From assembly GCF_002158995.1 (NCBI RefSeq), contig NZ_LOHF01000004.1, positions 152,298 through 211,759 on the forward strand: a stretch of 59,462 bases of DNA, written 5' to 3'. This document shows, one piece after another, positions 44,512 through 54,647 of the stretch. This DNA comes from Pseudomonas caspiana. GTDB lineage: Bacteria; Pseudomonadota; Gammaproteobacteria; Pseudomonadales; Pseudomonadaceae. Below the pieces are notes generated by a model. That model saw nothing but the letters and a program-made list of their open reading frames with translations, was not told the origin of the DNA and searched no databases. Both the position numbers and the translations under genes were made by a program. How positions within the stretch are numbered: position 1 is the first letter of the stretch; each line of letters starts with the position of its first letter.

Positions 44512-47500
44512 ATGAACCCGCCTGTAATCCAGCCCCATCAGGGCATCGTCAAAAATACGCTACCGTCCTGGTATGTCTACACCACCGCTGAGCTACGTCA
44601 GCGCCTGCACCGCGACATGTTGCGCAGTCACCACTTGCGCGACCAGGTGCAAAAGGCACTGGGCGGCATGCAGGACCTCACGGCATTTGCCCGGCCCATA
44701 TTGTCCAGGGCGCTGACCCAGGCATTCGGGCCGGGGCTGGACATTGATCGCGATCACTTTCGTCATGTCCGTTTTGCGCAAAGCATATTGCCGTTACCGG
44801 GCCAACTGGTAGAACGCACTTCCACTGTGCAGTCGTTACTCGAGGCCGCGCTGCAGAACTTTCATCAGGAAGAGGTCGAGGAGGTCACTGCCGACTCGGT
44901 GATTTTTCAGGGCAAACCCAACCTGGCGACTTTTGCAGCGGGTACCAGCTTTCCCCATCCGCTGAAGATTTCCCCCGCAAAATTCATGACGTTGTGTCGA
45001 ACGCTGGACTTGGGCGGGCAATATCAGGCCCATCTCAAGCGTGTACTGGAGCCTGCTGCCAGCGAGCGTCCGGCGGGAGCGCTCAATGCTGCCCAGATCA
45101 AGGACTTGCTCAGTCATCAGGTGCGCAATGCGTTGTATGTCGAGGCTCACTTGGCGCACATGAAGGGCGACGACGTTCTCTCCAATGGCGCTTATCGTTC
45201 GGTCCTGGCGGCGAGCGGGCATTGGGCGGAAAAGGGCCGGGTCGAGGCTGTACATATCCAGAGCCTGACCCTGCTCGGTTTCGCAGTGCGCGACATACTG
45301 GTTTTCCAGACCCGTGACCTGAGCGGCTGCGTGGTGTACCTGCCTGGCGATCCGTCTTCGCCGCTCAAGGAATACGACTCGCTGGATCACTTCATGAAAG
45401 AGCTGCGCGCAAAACTGAGGAGCGTCGGCTATCAGCAATATTTCGCCGGTTTTATTGCGCAACGGCGCAGGGCGGAGTTTCTTGGCAAGCTTCGCGCCTG
45501 CCTGACCCCTCATCGATTGCGGCCCGTACCAGGCGACACAGGTTTGATCGCCAGAAAATGGAAGGTGCCTGAGGTGGACGAGAATGCCGATCTTCGAGTG
45601 TGCGCCGAGACCCTTCCATACCCGTTGCTGGAGCACTTGTATTTCCAGCGAATGCTGCGCATCAAGGACGATGCCCGATCGTTGGCGGTGCCCACTGGCG
45701 ATGAGGATGAAGCGTCACGCAGAGCGCGCCTTGCTCATTACCTGGCGTTGGGCATGAACGTGGTCAATATGGCTGCGTTGTTTGTGCCGATGCTGGGCGA
45801 AGTGATGATGGTGGTGGCTGGTGCGCAATTGCTGGTTGATACCTTTGAGGGCGTTGAAGCCTGGGTGGTGGGTGATATGGAGCAGGCGCTCGAACATCTG
45901 GCCAGCGTCGCGCAAAACCTGGCAATGCTTGCCGCGTTTGCTGCTGCCGGTAAAGTCGCGTCTCCAGGCGAGTTGCCTGCCATCACCGAGTCCTCTTTTG
46001 TGGGCAAGATGATCCCGGTCAAGCTGGAGAATGGTCAGACACGACTGTGGTCGCCGGATCTCACCCCATTCGCCAGTGATGTGATTCTGCCGCAAGGCAT
46101 GAAACCCAGCGCCGAGGGCATTTTCGAGCACCAAGGCGTGAAATATGTGGGCCTGCAAGGCCGTTTTTATCGTGTCGAGCTGGATACGGCATTGAACAAA
46201 TGGCGGATCAAGGCGCCACGCGCTAACCGTTATTCTCCATCGCTTGAGCACAACGGCGCGGGGGCGTGGCGACATGAGGGCGAGAATCCCCTGACCTGGG
46301 ACGTGAAAACCTCATTCAGACGCCTGGGGTATTCCGTAGAGGCGCTTTCTGATCAGGCGGTTGAAGATGTGCTCGCGGTGACCGGCACCGACCAGACACT
46401 GCTCGCCACACTGCACCTGGAGTCCCTGCCGCCGCCTTCGGCGTTGACGGATGCGGTAGAGCGGTTCGGGTTGGACGAGCAAGTCACCCGGATGAAAGAC
46501 GCCGACCCTGAATCGCAGTTTGATCGACTGAATCAGTTACGTGAGATCAGCGATGATCCGCTGGTGCAGCTCATCAAACGTGATTTTCCGGGCATGACGT
46601 GCGCTGGGGCTCGTGAATTGTTGAGCGAAGCCGGTACGGAGCAACTGGCGAGTATGAAAGCGACGCAATCCATTCCGTTGAATATCGCTGGCAGGGCGCG
46701 TGGCTACCTGCAGCAGACCCGTATCGATCAAGCCCTGGAAGGCTTCTTCCTGAAGTCCCCGGCAGCCAGTCCAGACACGCTGAAACTCTCCCTGCGGGGG
46801 CTGGAACAGTTGCCGGGCTGGCCGAGAAACCTGCGCATCGAAATACGCGACGAAGAGTTTGGCGGAGCATTGCTTGACGGTATAGGTGAGCGCTCCACTC
46901 CCGAGCGGAGAATTCTGATCAAAAAGGGCGATCTCTATACGCCTTGCGAGGCTTCGGGAAACAAGCTTGCGCCTCAGGACTCTTTTTTCGCCTCAATTCT
47001 GCATGCTCTGCCCAAGGCTGCCATACGCGACATCGGCCTCACCAACCCCGCTGCATTGCGCAGCCGGATTGTCAGCCAAGCAACCCGACAGCGTAGCTGG
47101 GTCGCGAAGATACTGGGGCTGCAGGAGATCACTCCAGGGTTTCGAGGCCCGGTGCGTCTGGCTGATCGGCGCTTTGGTTATGTGTTGAGCGGTCGAGGCG
47201 CGGCGTTACCCGATTTGCCAGCAGAGTCCGTTGAGCTGATTGCAGCGCTGAGCGTGCTTTACCCGGAAGTTCCCAGTATGGCAGTCCATGTACAGAATCT
47301 GCTTTATCGGGGCTGGAGTATTCCGCAATTAGTAGAAATGACACAGGCCAGATTGCAATCCTGGGAGATGTTGCGCAGTGCGTTGGAGGGTTGGGTAAAT
47401 CCTGTCGGGCCTGGACGTGCGATCAGCAACGAACAGTTTGCTGTTCGCCAGGCTATTGCCGAGGCGCTGGCGCGCGCCTGGCGTTTTAGTGACCGGCTGT

Positions 47501-49245
47501 CGCCAATGCATTCCAGCAACATGCTCTTGGAAAATATTGATCTGACCGGCTTCTCCGACATGCCCGAGTTGCCTGCTCATTACGCGGAAATTCATTACCT
47601 GACGCTGAGTGGTGTCACGGGGGGGATGGAAGATGTAAACCGCTTTCTGGGGCGCTTTGCGCATGTGACCCGGCTGGAAATCCTTGGCCGTGGTTTGTCG
47701 GCAGTACCAGAAAGCGTGGGGGGTATGGGGAGTTTGGTCCACCTGTCACTTGAAGGCATGGGGCTCACGATTGATCAGCAAGCCATGGAACTGTTCATGA
47801 GAATACAAACGCTGGATGAACTGGACCTGTCCGGTAATGTGCTCGGCGAGATTACTGACGTGAGTCGTCTTCGGGTGGCAACCCTGTGGCTTAACCAGAC
47901 AGGACTGACCCAGTGGCCATCTTGGGTTGAGGACCTGCCGTTGCAGTCGCTGGATATCAGTGACAACCAGATCACTCATCTACCTGATCATATTATCGAA
48001 AACAGTGTGGGCCAACCGTCGCAGTTGACCATTCACGCTTATGAAAACCCTATCAACTTTGAGGACTTGCGCAGGTTCTGGATCAATGATCGCGGCTACG
48101 ACATGACCTATCGCCTTGAATATGATTTCCCCGAGGAGATTCGGGAGCTGGTCGTGAATACCACTTCCAGCGATGACGAAACTTCCTCGGACGACGATGT
48201 TGGTTGGCATGCTCATAACGCCGGTCATGTGCCTCTTGCTCCTCCTGTGCCATCGATGGAAATCTGGCTTGTCGAGGGGCGCACCGAGTTGAACTCCAGA
48301 TTGAGCTCCGCCTGGCAAACGGTCGCAGGGGCTGGCGATGCGCCCAATCTGCTGGTATTGCTGCAGAGACTTCGCGAGGCCCCGGACTTCCAGCGCTTTC
48401 ACGAAGAGTTGGCCAATGATGTGATGAGGGTGCTTGAAGCTGCCGCAGAGAATCCGATATTGCGCGCTGAACTGGAAACCATGGCAGATGATCGTCTGTT
48501 CGGTGCAGACCAGACCTGTGAAGACGGCGCGAGGCTTATTTTCAGCGACATTCAGGTGGCAGTTTATGCGCAGAGTGAGTTGCAGGGCGTGCCTGAGGCG
48601 CAGCACACCGAGGTGCTGTTCCGGGTCTTGCGAGGTCTGTTTCGCCTCAATGAGGTGCAGACGATCGCAGATCTGGAAATCGCCAGCCGCGAAGCGCGCG
48701 GTATTCATGTTGATCATGCGGAAGTACGTATCGCGTATCGAATCGGCCTGGCTCAGGATCTGAACTTGCCGGGCCAGCCATTGAGCATGGCCTGGAGCCG
48801 ACTCGCCTCGGTGGATCGACAGGCGATTCTCAGTGCTCGACGTCTGGTACTGGAGCGCGAGCTGAGTGACGAATTTGTAAACTATGCGCTGGCTGATCGC
48901 CGCTGGAACGAGCGCCTGCGTGCTGAGCATCAAACCGATCTGGAGCGTGTCACCGCTTCCATCAAAGCGCAGATGGATGCCCTTGAGGAGCACCCACCGG
49001 TGGATGCAACCGAGGAGCTGCGCCGCCGCTCGGAGATCAATATCCGTCTGATGGCCGCCCAGATGACTACCGATCTGGAGACGTTTGGCCAGGCGACTCT
49101 TGAGCTTGAAGAACTGACCGCCAATCCGCCCATTGATAACGATGAGTACGACCGGCAAGGCCGGGCCTTGATCGCGAGCCTTAGTGCGGCCGAAAAAGCA
49201 TTGCTGGAACAGTTGACCAATAACATGCGCCAGCAATGGTTCTGA
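44512..49245 (+). CDS. NEL-type E3 ubiquitin ligase-like LRR protein
   Basis: A 1577-residue protein. Residues 1 to about 1000 look like the DUF6543 (dermonecrotic-toxin-like) region of large Pseudomonas proteins, with a hydrophobic stretch at about 411-480. Leucine-rich repeats follow (about 1003-1165; LDELDLSGNVL, LQSLDISDNQITHLP). After an acidic linker (SSDDETSSDDD, about 1217-1228) comes a domain (about 1250-1577) resembling the IpaH/SspH novel E3 ligase: C1336 in TCEDGARLIF is the CxD catalytic motif, and LFRLNEVQTIA and AEVRIAYRIGLAQDLNLPG match the family. It should transfer ubiquitin in eukaryotic cells. It has no signal peptide, hrp-box or secretion gene nearby. AGGAG precedes the ATG; a hairpin terminator follows. 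Confidence 0.85.
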   Translation: MNPPVIQPHQGIVKNTLPSWYVYTTAELRQRLHRDMLRSHHLRDQVQKALGGMQDLTAFARPILSRALTQAFGPGLDIDRDHFRHVRFAQSILPLPGQLVERTSTVQSLLEAALQNFHQEEVEEVTADSVIFQGKPNLATFAAGTSFPHPLKISPAKFMTLCRTLDLGGQYQAHLKRVLEPAASERPAGALNAAQIKDLLSHQVRNALYVEAHLAHMKGDDVLSNGAYRSVLAASGHWAEKGRVEAVHIQSLTLLGFAVRDILVFQTRDLSGCVVYLPGDPSSPLKEYDSLDHFMKELRAKLRSVGYQQYFAGFIAQRRRAEFLGKLRACLTPHRLRPVPGDTGLIARKWKVPEVDENADLRVCAETLPYPLLEHLYFQRMLRIKDDARSLAVPTGDEDEASRRARLAHYLALGMNVVNMAALFVPMLGEVMMVVAGAQLLVDTFEGVEAWVVGDMEQALEHLASVAQNLAMLAAFAAAGKVASPGELPAITESSFVGKMIPVKLENGQTRLWSPDLTPFASDVILPQGMKPSAEGIFEHQGVKYVGLQGRFYRVELDTALNKWRIKAPRANRYSPSLEHNGAGAWRHEGENPLTWDVKTSFRRLGYSVEALSDQAVEDVLAVTGTDQTLLATLHLESLPPPSALTDAVERFGLDEQVTRMKDADPESQFDRLNQLREISDDPLVQLIKRDFPGMTCAGARELLSEAGTEQLASMKATQSIPLNIAGRARGYLQQTRIDQALEGFFLKSPAASPDTLKLSLRGLEQLPGWPRNLRIEIRDEEFGGALLDGIGERSTPERRILIKKGDLYTPCEASGNKLAPQDSFFASILHALPKAAIRDIGLTNPAALRSRIVSQATRQRSWVAKILGLQEITPGFRGPVRLADRRFGYVLSGRGAALPDLPAESVELIAALSVLYPEVPSMAVHVQNLLYRGWSIPQLVEMTQARLQSWEMLRSALEGWVNPVGPGRAISNEQFAVRQAIAEALARAWRFSDRLSPMHSSNMLLENIDLTGFSDMPELPAHYAEIHYLTLSGVTGGMEDVNRFLGRFAHVTRLEILGRGLSAVPESVGGMGSLVHLSLEGMGLTIDQQAMELFMRIQTLDELDLSGNVLGEITDVSRLRVATLWLNQTGLTQWPSWVEDLPLQSLDISDNQITHLPDHIIENSVGQPSQLTIHAYENPINFEDLRRFWINDRGYDMTYRLEYDFPEEIRELVVNTTSSDDETSSDDDVGWHAHNAGHVPLAPPVPSMEIWLVEGRTELNSRLSSAWQTVAGAGDAPNLLVLLQRLREAPDFQRFHEELANDVMRVLEAAAENPILRAELETMADDRLFGADQTCEDGARLIFSDIQVAVYAQSELQGVPEAQHTEVLFRVLRGLFRLNEVQTIADLEIASREARGIHVDHAEVRIAYRIGLAQDLNLPGQPLSMAWSRLASVDRQAILSARRLVLERELSDEFVNYALADRRWNERLRAEHQTDLERVTASIKAQMDALEEHPPVDATEELRRRSEINIRLMAAQMTTDLETFGQATLELEELTANPPIDNDEYDRQGRALIASLSAAEKALLEQLTNNMRQQWF

Positions 49246-49252
49246 TTCATTG

Positions 49253-49284
49253 ATCCATCCCCGGCAACTTTGCCGGGGATGGAT
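49253..49284 (+). terminator. Hairpin terminator after the NEL gene
   Basis: ATCCATCCCCGGCA and TGCCGGGGATGGAT form a perfect 14-bp stem with an ACTT loop, 7 bases after the stop. The T-run is weak. Confidence 0.75.
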
Positions 49285-49321
49285 TAGTCTGAGGTTTGCC
49301 GGCGATTACATATCTTGTGGT

Positions 49322-49412
49322 TGTGGGAGCCGGGCTTGCCCGCGATACAGGCGCTGCGGTTTATCAGGCAGACCGCGTCATCGTTCATCGCGAGCATGCC
49401 CGGCTCTTACAG
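49322..49412. repeat. REP inverted pair, GGCTTGCCCGCGAT family
   Basis: TGTGGGAGCCGGGCTTGCCC on the left and GCATGCCCGGCTCTTACAGG on the right, upstream of pap. Confidence 0.85.
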
Positions 49413-49463
49413 GGGCATCGTCGTTGCAGATGTTTGTGTGGGTTTAGGCTAGAGGAGTCATGC

Positions 49464-50960
49464 ATGTTCGAATCCGCTGAAATCGGTCACGCCATCGCCA
49501 AGGAAACCTACGACGCTGAAGTGCCCGCCTTACGCGAGGCGTTGCTGGAAGCGCAATACGATCTTCATCAACAGGGCAAGCGTCAGATCATCGTGCTGAT
49601 CAATGGCATTGAAGGCGCGGGCAAGGGCGAGACGGTCAAACTGTTGAATGAATGGATGGACCCGCGCTACATCGAAGTGCGCACCTTCGACCAGCAAACC
49701 GATGAAGAACTGGCACACCCGGCAGCCTGGCGTTACTGGCGGCAATTGCCAGCCAAGGGCCGAATGGGGGTTTTCTTCGGCAACTGGTACAGCCAGATGC
49801 TCCAGGGCCGGGTTCACGGCTTGTTCAAGGACGCGGTACTCGATCAGGCAATCAACGGCTCCGAGCGGCTTGAAAAAATGCTCACCGATGAAGGCGCGCT
49901 GATTTTCAAATTCTGGTTTCATTTGTCGAAGAAACAGATGAAATCGCGCCTCAAACAGCTCAAGGACGATCCGTTGCACAGCTGGCGTATCAGTCCGCTG
50001 GACTGGCAGCAATCGAAAACCTACGACAAGTTTGTCCGTTACGGCGAGCGCGTATTGCGTCGTACCAGCCGTGAGTACGCGCCGTGGCATGTCATCGAAG
50101 GCGTCGATCCGTATTACCGCAGTCTGACCGTCGGCCGATTGTTGCTTGAGGGGATGCAGGCGGCGCTGAACGCTCCCAAGACCAAAGCGCAGCCGCTGAG
50201 CGTTGGACCGCTGGCGCATAACCATGACGAAGTCACGCTGCTGGGCAGCCTCGACATGAGTTTGAGCCTGGAGAAGGATGATTACGAAGAACAGTTGATT
50301 ACCGAGCAGGCGCGTCTGTCGGGCAACATTCGCGACAAGCGCATGCGTAAACATGCATTGGTTGCGGTGTTCGAAGGCAACGACGCGGCAGGAAAGGGCG
50401 GCGCAATTCGTCGCGTTGCCGCAGCGCTCGATCCGCGCCAATACAACATCGTGCCCATTGCCGCACCCAGCGAAGACGAACGCGCCCAGCCTTACCTATG
50501 GCGCTTCTGGCGACAGATTCCGGCGCGGGGCAAGTTCACTGTTTTTGATCGTTCCTGGTACGGTCGAGTGCTCGTGGAACGGGTTGAGGGTTTCTGCAGC
50601 GAGGCCGACTGGTTACGTGCCTATGGCGAGATCAATGACTTCGAAGAGCAACTGACCGATGCCGGGATTGTGGTGGTCAAATTCTGGCTGGCGATTGACG
50701 ATAAAACCCAGCTGGAGCGGTTCAAAGCTCGGGAGAAGATCCCTTTCAAGCGGCACAAGATCACCGAAGAAGACTGGCGCAACCGCGAAAAATGGCCGCA
50801 GTATCGTGAGGCGGTGGGCGATATGGTGGACCGCACCAGCACTGAAATTGCGCCCTGGACACTGGTTGAAGCCAACGACAAACGCTGGGCGCGGGTGAAG
50901 GTGCTGCGTACGCTGAACGAGGCACTGGAAGCGGCGTTTGCCCGGGACAAGAAGAAGTAG
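49464..50960 (+). CDS. pap: Polyphosphate:AMP phosphotransferase
   Basis: Predicted 498-residue two-domain PPK2-type enzyme that phosphorylates AMP to ADP with polyphosphate. Domain 1 (about 10-240) has the P-loop GIEGAGKGE but a lid-proximal FFGNWYSQ in place of the Asp-containing motif. Domain 2 (about 290-490) has GNDAAGKGG and the complete FDRSWYGRVLVERV, so the C-terminal half carries the activity, as reported for P. aeruginosa PAP. The frame is open upstream across a REP pair; ATG 49464, with GAGGAG upstream, is the start. Confidence 0.93.
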   Translation: MFESAEIGHAIAKETYDAEVPALREALLEAQYDLHQQGKRQIIVLINGIEGAGKGETVKLLNEWMDPRYIEVRTFDQQTDEELAHPAAWRYWRQLPAKGRMGVFFGNWYSQMLQGRVHGLFKDAVLDQAINGSERLEKMLTDEGALIFKFWFHLSKKQMKSRLKQLKDDPLHSWRISPLDWQQSKTYDKFVRYGERVLRRTSREYAPWHVIEGVDPYYRSLTVGRLLLEGMQAALNAPKTKAQPLSVGPLAHNHDEVTLLGSLDMSLSLEKDDYEEQLITEQARLSGNIRDKRMRKHALVAVFEGNDAAGKGGAIRRVAAALDPRQYNIVPIAAPSEDERAQPYLWRFWRQIPARGKFTVFDRSWYGRVLVERVEGFCSEADWLRAYGEINDFEEQLTDAGIVVVKFWLAIDDKTQLERFKAREKIPFKRHKITEEDWRNREKWPQYREAVGDMVDRTSTEIAPWTLVEANDKRWARVKVLRTLNEALEAAFARDKKK

Positions 50961-51008
50961 TTTTGATGTCAGTGTTGAGACTTAACTCCAGATGAGACCT
51001 CAGCGCCT

Positions 51009-51078
51009 GTATCGCGGGCAAGCCTCGCTCCCACAGCAGAATGCGATCTCATGTGGGAGTGAGGCTTGCCCGCGATAC
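51009..51078. repeat. REP pair in reversed orientation
   Basis: GTATCGCGGGCAAGCCTCGC on the left and GCGAGGCTTGCCCGCGATAC-like on the right (GAGGCTTGCCCGCGATAC), so the arms face tail to tail, opposite to the other pairs. It lies between convergent pap and the T1SS operon. Confidence 0.85.
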
Positions 51079-51107
51079 GGCGCCTCGGTACATCAGACGA
51101 CCAATCG

Positions 51108-52454
51108 TCAACGCTCCCGCATCGCCTCTGTCCGCGCCTTCAATACCGGCTTCAACAGATAATCCATAACGCTTTTCTCACCCGTAATAATGTCCACCGT
51201 GGCAATCATGCCGGGGATGATCAGCAACGGTTTCTCGTCGCTGCCCAGGTGGTTGCGATCGGTCCGGACCTGGATCAGGTAGAAACTGTTGCCCTTGTCA
51301 TCGGTCGTGGTGTCCGCCCCGATCAACTCGAGTCTGGCCGGCAGCCCGCCATAAATCGTGTAATCATAGGCGCTGAACTTGACCATGGCTTTCTGGCCGG
51401 GGTGCAAAAAGGCAACGTCCTGCGGTCGTACTTTTGCTTCAATCAACAGGTTGTCTTCCAGTGGCACAATCTCGACCAGATCACTGCCTGGCTGGACCAC
51501 GCCGCCGATGGTATTGACCTTGAGCATCTTGACCACGCCGCGCACCGGCGAAACTACAGTCGTGCGGCTGACCCGGTCATCGATAGCAATACGGGTGGCG
51601 GTGATTTTCGCCAACTCCGAACGCCGCTCGTTGAGCTCTTTCGACGCCTCTGAGCGGAAGGTCATCTCCGATTCCTGCACCTTGCTCTTGATCTCGTTGA
51701 TCGCTGCTTCAGCCCGGGGAATGGCCAGTGTCGCGGCCTCCAGCGAACCGCGGATGTCCACCGCGCTCCTTTTCAACCGCAGAATTTCTACCGGCGACAC
51801 TGCTCCTGAAGCCACCAGCGGCGAAGACATGTTCAGCTCTTGCTGCACCAGGCCGAGGCTGCTGCGATATTGCTCCTGCTTGGCGCGAAACTCGGCCAGC
51901 TCCTGGGTTTTCTGTCGCAGTTGCTCGTTCAACGTACGCTGTTCGCTGCTCAGGCGACGCTGCCGTGATTGGTACAGCGACAGTTCATCCCGTGCGGTTT
52001 GCGAAGCCTTGGCGACGATCTCGTCCGAGAGTTTGAAAGGCCAGCCCTGAGACTCCGCTGACAATCGCTCCACCTGAGCACTCAAGGTATAGCGGTCTAC
52101 TTCGCTTTCACCCTTGTTGGAGAGAAAACGCGTGTCATCCAGACGCAACAGGGTGTCGCCCTTGTTCACCAGTTGCCCTTCGCGGACAAAAATCTCGGTG
52201 ACGATACCGCCTTCCAGATTCTGGATGACCTGCACTTTGCTTGAAGGAATGGCTTTGCCTTCGCCTGTGGTGACTTCCTGCAGAACGGCGAATTTGGCCC
52301 ACACCACTGCGGTCAGCATGAGGCCTGCAACTACCCAGACGGTGATGCGCGATTTGCGCGGCGAGTCCTGCGCCATGGCACCGGCCAGATATGGCATGAA
52401 TTCGATGTCTTCGCGCAGACGAGGATTGAAGTAGCGGGGAGAGAAGGCGCGCAT
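51108..52454 (-). CDS. Type I secretion membrane-fusion protein, HlyD/LapC type
   Basis: Predicted 448-residue periplasmic adaptor. A cytoplasmic N-terminus is followed by one membrane helix (ITVWVVAGLMLTAVVWAKFA, about 37-56). A lipoyl-type half motif (VIQNLEGGIVTEIFVREGQLV) and a long coiled coil (about 120-290) follow, then a second lipoyl/barrel region (VVSPVRGVVKMLKV). This is the order of the HlyD family. AAGGAG precedes the ATG. It is the last gene of the operon tolC-ABC-HlyD, 12 bases after the ABC gene, and should export the divergently encoded RTX adhesin. Confidence 0.9.
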   Translation of the reverse strand: MRAFSPRYFNPRLREDIEFMPYLAGAMAQDSPRKSRITVWVVAGLMLTAVVWAKFAVLQEVTTGEGKAIPSSKVQVIQNLEGGIVTEIFVREGQLVNKGDTLLRLDDTRFLSNKGESEVDRYTLSAQVERLSAESQGWPFKLSDEIVAKASQTARDELSLYQSRQRRLSSEQRTLNEQLRQKTQELAEFRAKQEQYRSSLGLVQQELNMSSPLVASGAVSPVEILRLKRSAVDIRGSLEAATLAIPRAEAAINEIKSKVQESEMTFRSEASKELNERRSELAKITATRIAIDDRVSRTTVVSPVRGVVKMLKVNTIGGVVQPGSDLVEIVPLEDNLLIEAKVRPQDVAFLHPGQKAMVKFSAYDYTIYGGLPARLELIGADTTTDDKGNSFYLIQVRTDRNHLGSDEKPLLIIPGMIATVDIITGEKSVMDYLLKPVLKARTEAMRER

Positions 52455-52466
52455 AAGTGATGCTCC

Positions 52467-54623
52467 TTAAACTGTGCCCGAGCCGACCTGGCCCCGGCGC
52501 AGTGCTTCGATTACAGCGTCTTTGGGGCCATCCGCGACGAGCTTGCCGTTGTCCATGACCAGCAAGCGATCCACCAGGGTCAGCATCGACATGCGATGGG
52601 TGACCAACAACAGGGTTTTGCCAGGTAGCAAGTCGTACAGATGCTGGCGTAGTTGGTCTTCGCCGCTGTTGTCCATGTGGCTGGTGGGTTCATCCAGTAC
52701 CAGCAGCGGCGGGTCGAGCAGCAGCGCCCGTGCCAGTAATACCGTCTGCCGCTGCCCACCGGAGAGCAGTTGCCCACGCTCGCCCACCGGCCGGTCAAAA
52801 CCCTGCGGATGACGCAAGGCCAGCTCGTCTACCCCGGTAAGACGAGCCACTTCGAGCATGCGTGAATCACTGATATAGCGCGCGCCGAGCGTCAGGTTGT
52901 CGCGCAGGCTGCCGGACAGCAGCGGCAGGTCATGGGCGACATAGCCGATCTGCTGGCGAACATCGGCGACGTCCAGTTGCCGCAGGTCGAGGTTGTCCAG
53001 CAACACCTGGCCCTCATCCGGCGTGTAAAAACCCATCAGCATTCGCGCCAGGGTGCTTTTGCCAGAGCCGCTGCGGCCAATGATGCCGATGCGCTCGCCG
53101 GGACGAACGTTGAAGCTGACCGCCGATAACGCTTCAGCACCCTTGTCTGCGTAGCGAAAGCTCACTTTTTCCATACACAAACCGCCCAGCAGTGTGCTGT
53201 TCTGCAGCGGCTTTTGCCCGGCGTGGGTTTCCTGAGGCAAGGTCATCAAGGCGTCGGTACTGGTCATGGTCAGTCGCGCTTGTTGATAGCGAGTGATTAA
53301 ACCGGCGATTTGCCCCAGCGGCGCCAGCACCCGGCTGCCGAGCATGTAGGTGGCGACCAGCGCGCCGACGCTTAGGCTGCCCGCGATGATGCTGTAGACC
53401 CCAGCCACAATCGTCGCCATGCCCGCGAACTGCTGAACGAACAACGTGCCGTTGCTGGCGAGCGCCGCGAGGTTGCGGGCGTGGCCGTCGAGGCGGGTGA
53501 GGGTGCCATGGGTGCTTTCCCACTGGTGTTGGTGCTGGCTTTGCGCACCGCAGGCCTTGAGGGTTTCCAGACCACCGAGGGTTTCAATCAGCAGGCCCTG
53601 ACGTTCAGCGCCTAATGTGAGGCTTTTTTGGACGGTATCGCGCAAGCGGATCTGGATCAGCCAGGCGAAGATTATCGTCAGCGGGAAGGCGATCACCGGG
53701 ATCAGCACCAGCCAGCCACCCAGCAAGCCGATGACCACCAGCATCAATGCGGCGAAGGGCAGATCAATGAGGCTGGTCAGGGTGACGGCGGTGAGAAAAT
53801 CTCGCAGGCCTTGAAAGTCATGAATGCTTTGAGCGAAGCCGCCAATAGTCGCGGGGCGCGCTTTCATGGTCATGCCGACGATGCGCTCGAACAGCGTGGC
53901 GGAAAGAATCAGATCGGTTTTACGTCCAGCCTGATCCAGCAAATGTGCACGAATCAGGCGCAGACCGAGTTCGAACAACGTACCGATCAGCAGCCCGATG
54001 GCCAGCACCCATAGGGTTGAAGTGGCCTGATTGGGCACCACCCGGTCGTAGGTCTGCATGACGAATAGCGGCACCATCAAGCCGAGCAGGTTGATCAACA
54101 GGCTGGCCAGAATCGCGTCGCTGTACAGCCCGCGCGACAGTTTAAGGGTGTCGCGAAACCATGCCTTGACCCTTGGCACCAGTTGTCCGCGCAGGTCTTC
54201 GAGTTCATGGCGCGGGCGGGCGAACAGTGCCTGGCCGCTGTAGCTTTTGCTCAGCTCCTCACGCGTAACCCATTGCTCGCCGCCCTCGCTTTCACAAGGC
54301 AGGATCATTGCCCGGCCGTCTTCGCCCCAGCGTCGGAGTACGGCACAGCGCCCACCTTGAAGCAGCAGTAAAACCGGCAGGTTCAACGTATCAATGGCAT
54401 CAAGTTCGCGGCGTAGCCAGCGCGCCTGCAATCCGGCCCGTGCCGCAGCCCGAGGCAGCAAATCGACGCTCAAGCGCTGTTCGGCCAGGGGCAGTCCGGC
54501 GCTCAGGCTGGTTCGGCTGGCCGCACAGTCATGCAGTCGGCAGAGGATCAGCAGACCGTCGAGCAGCGGGTCATCAAAGCTTGAGCGGGCATCAAGTGAA
54601 AAGGGCAGTTCCATGCTGGTCAC
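52467..54623 (-). CDS. Type I secretion ABC transporter, LapB/RtxB type
   Basis: Predicted 718-residue inner-membrane exporter. An N-terminal C39-like domain (about 15-135) lacks the peptidase Cys, so it docks the substrate rather than cutting it. A six-helix membrane domain (about 165-440; LINLLGLMVPLFVMQTYDRV) is followed by the ATPase domain: Walker A GRSGSGKST, signature LSGGQRQTVLLARAL, Walker B LLVLDEPTSHMD. GTG 54623 is supported by GGGAG 8 bases upstream; ATG 54614 is also in frame. It lies 24 bases after the TolC-like gene. Confidence 0.92.
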   Translation of the reverse strand: MTSMELPFSLDARSSFDDPLLDGLLILCRLHDCAASRTSLSAGLPLAEQRLSVDLLPRAAARAGLQARWLRRELDAIDTLNLPVLLLLQGGRCAVLRRWGEDGRAMILPCESEGGEQWVTREELSKSYSGQALFARPRHELEDLRGQLVPRVKAWFRDTLKLSRGLYSDAILASLLINLLGLMVPLFVMQTYDRVVPNQATSTLWVLAIGLLIGTLFELGLRLIRAHLLDQAGRKTDLILSATLFERIVGMTMKARPATIGGFAQSIHDFQGLRDFLTAVTLTSLIDLPFAALMLVVIGLLGGWLVLIPVIAFPLTIIFAWLIQIRLRDTVQKSLTLGAERQGLLIETLGGLETLKACGAQSQHQHQWESTHGTLTRLDGHARNLAALASNGTLFVQQFAGMATIVAGVYSIIAGSLSVGALVATYMLGSRVLAPLGQIAGLITRYQQARLTMTSTDALMTLPQETHAGQKPLQNSTLLGGLCMEKVSFRYADKGAEALSAVSFNVRPGERIGIIGRSGSGKSTLARMLMGFYTPDEGQVLLDNLDLRQLDVADVRQQIGYVAHDLPLLSGSLRDNLTLGARYISDSRMLEVARLTGVDELALRHPQGFDRPVGERGQLLSGGQRQTVLLARALLLDPPLLVLDEPTSHMDNSGEDQLRQHLYDLLPGKTLLLVTHRMSMLTLVDRLLVMDNGKLVADGPKDAVIEALRRGQVGSGTV

Positions 54624-54647
54624 AGGCGTACTCCCGAGGCAGGCGCG

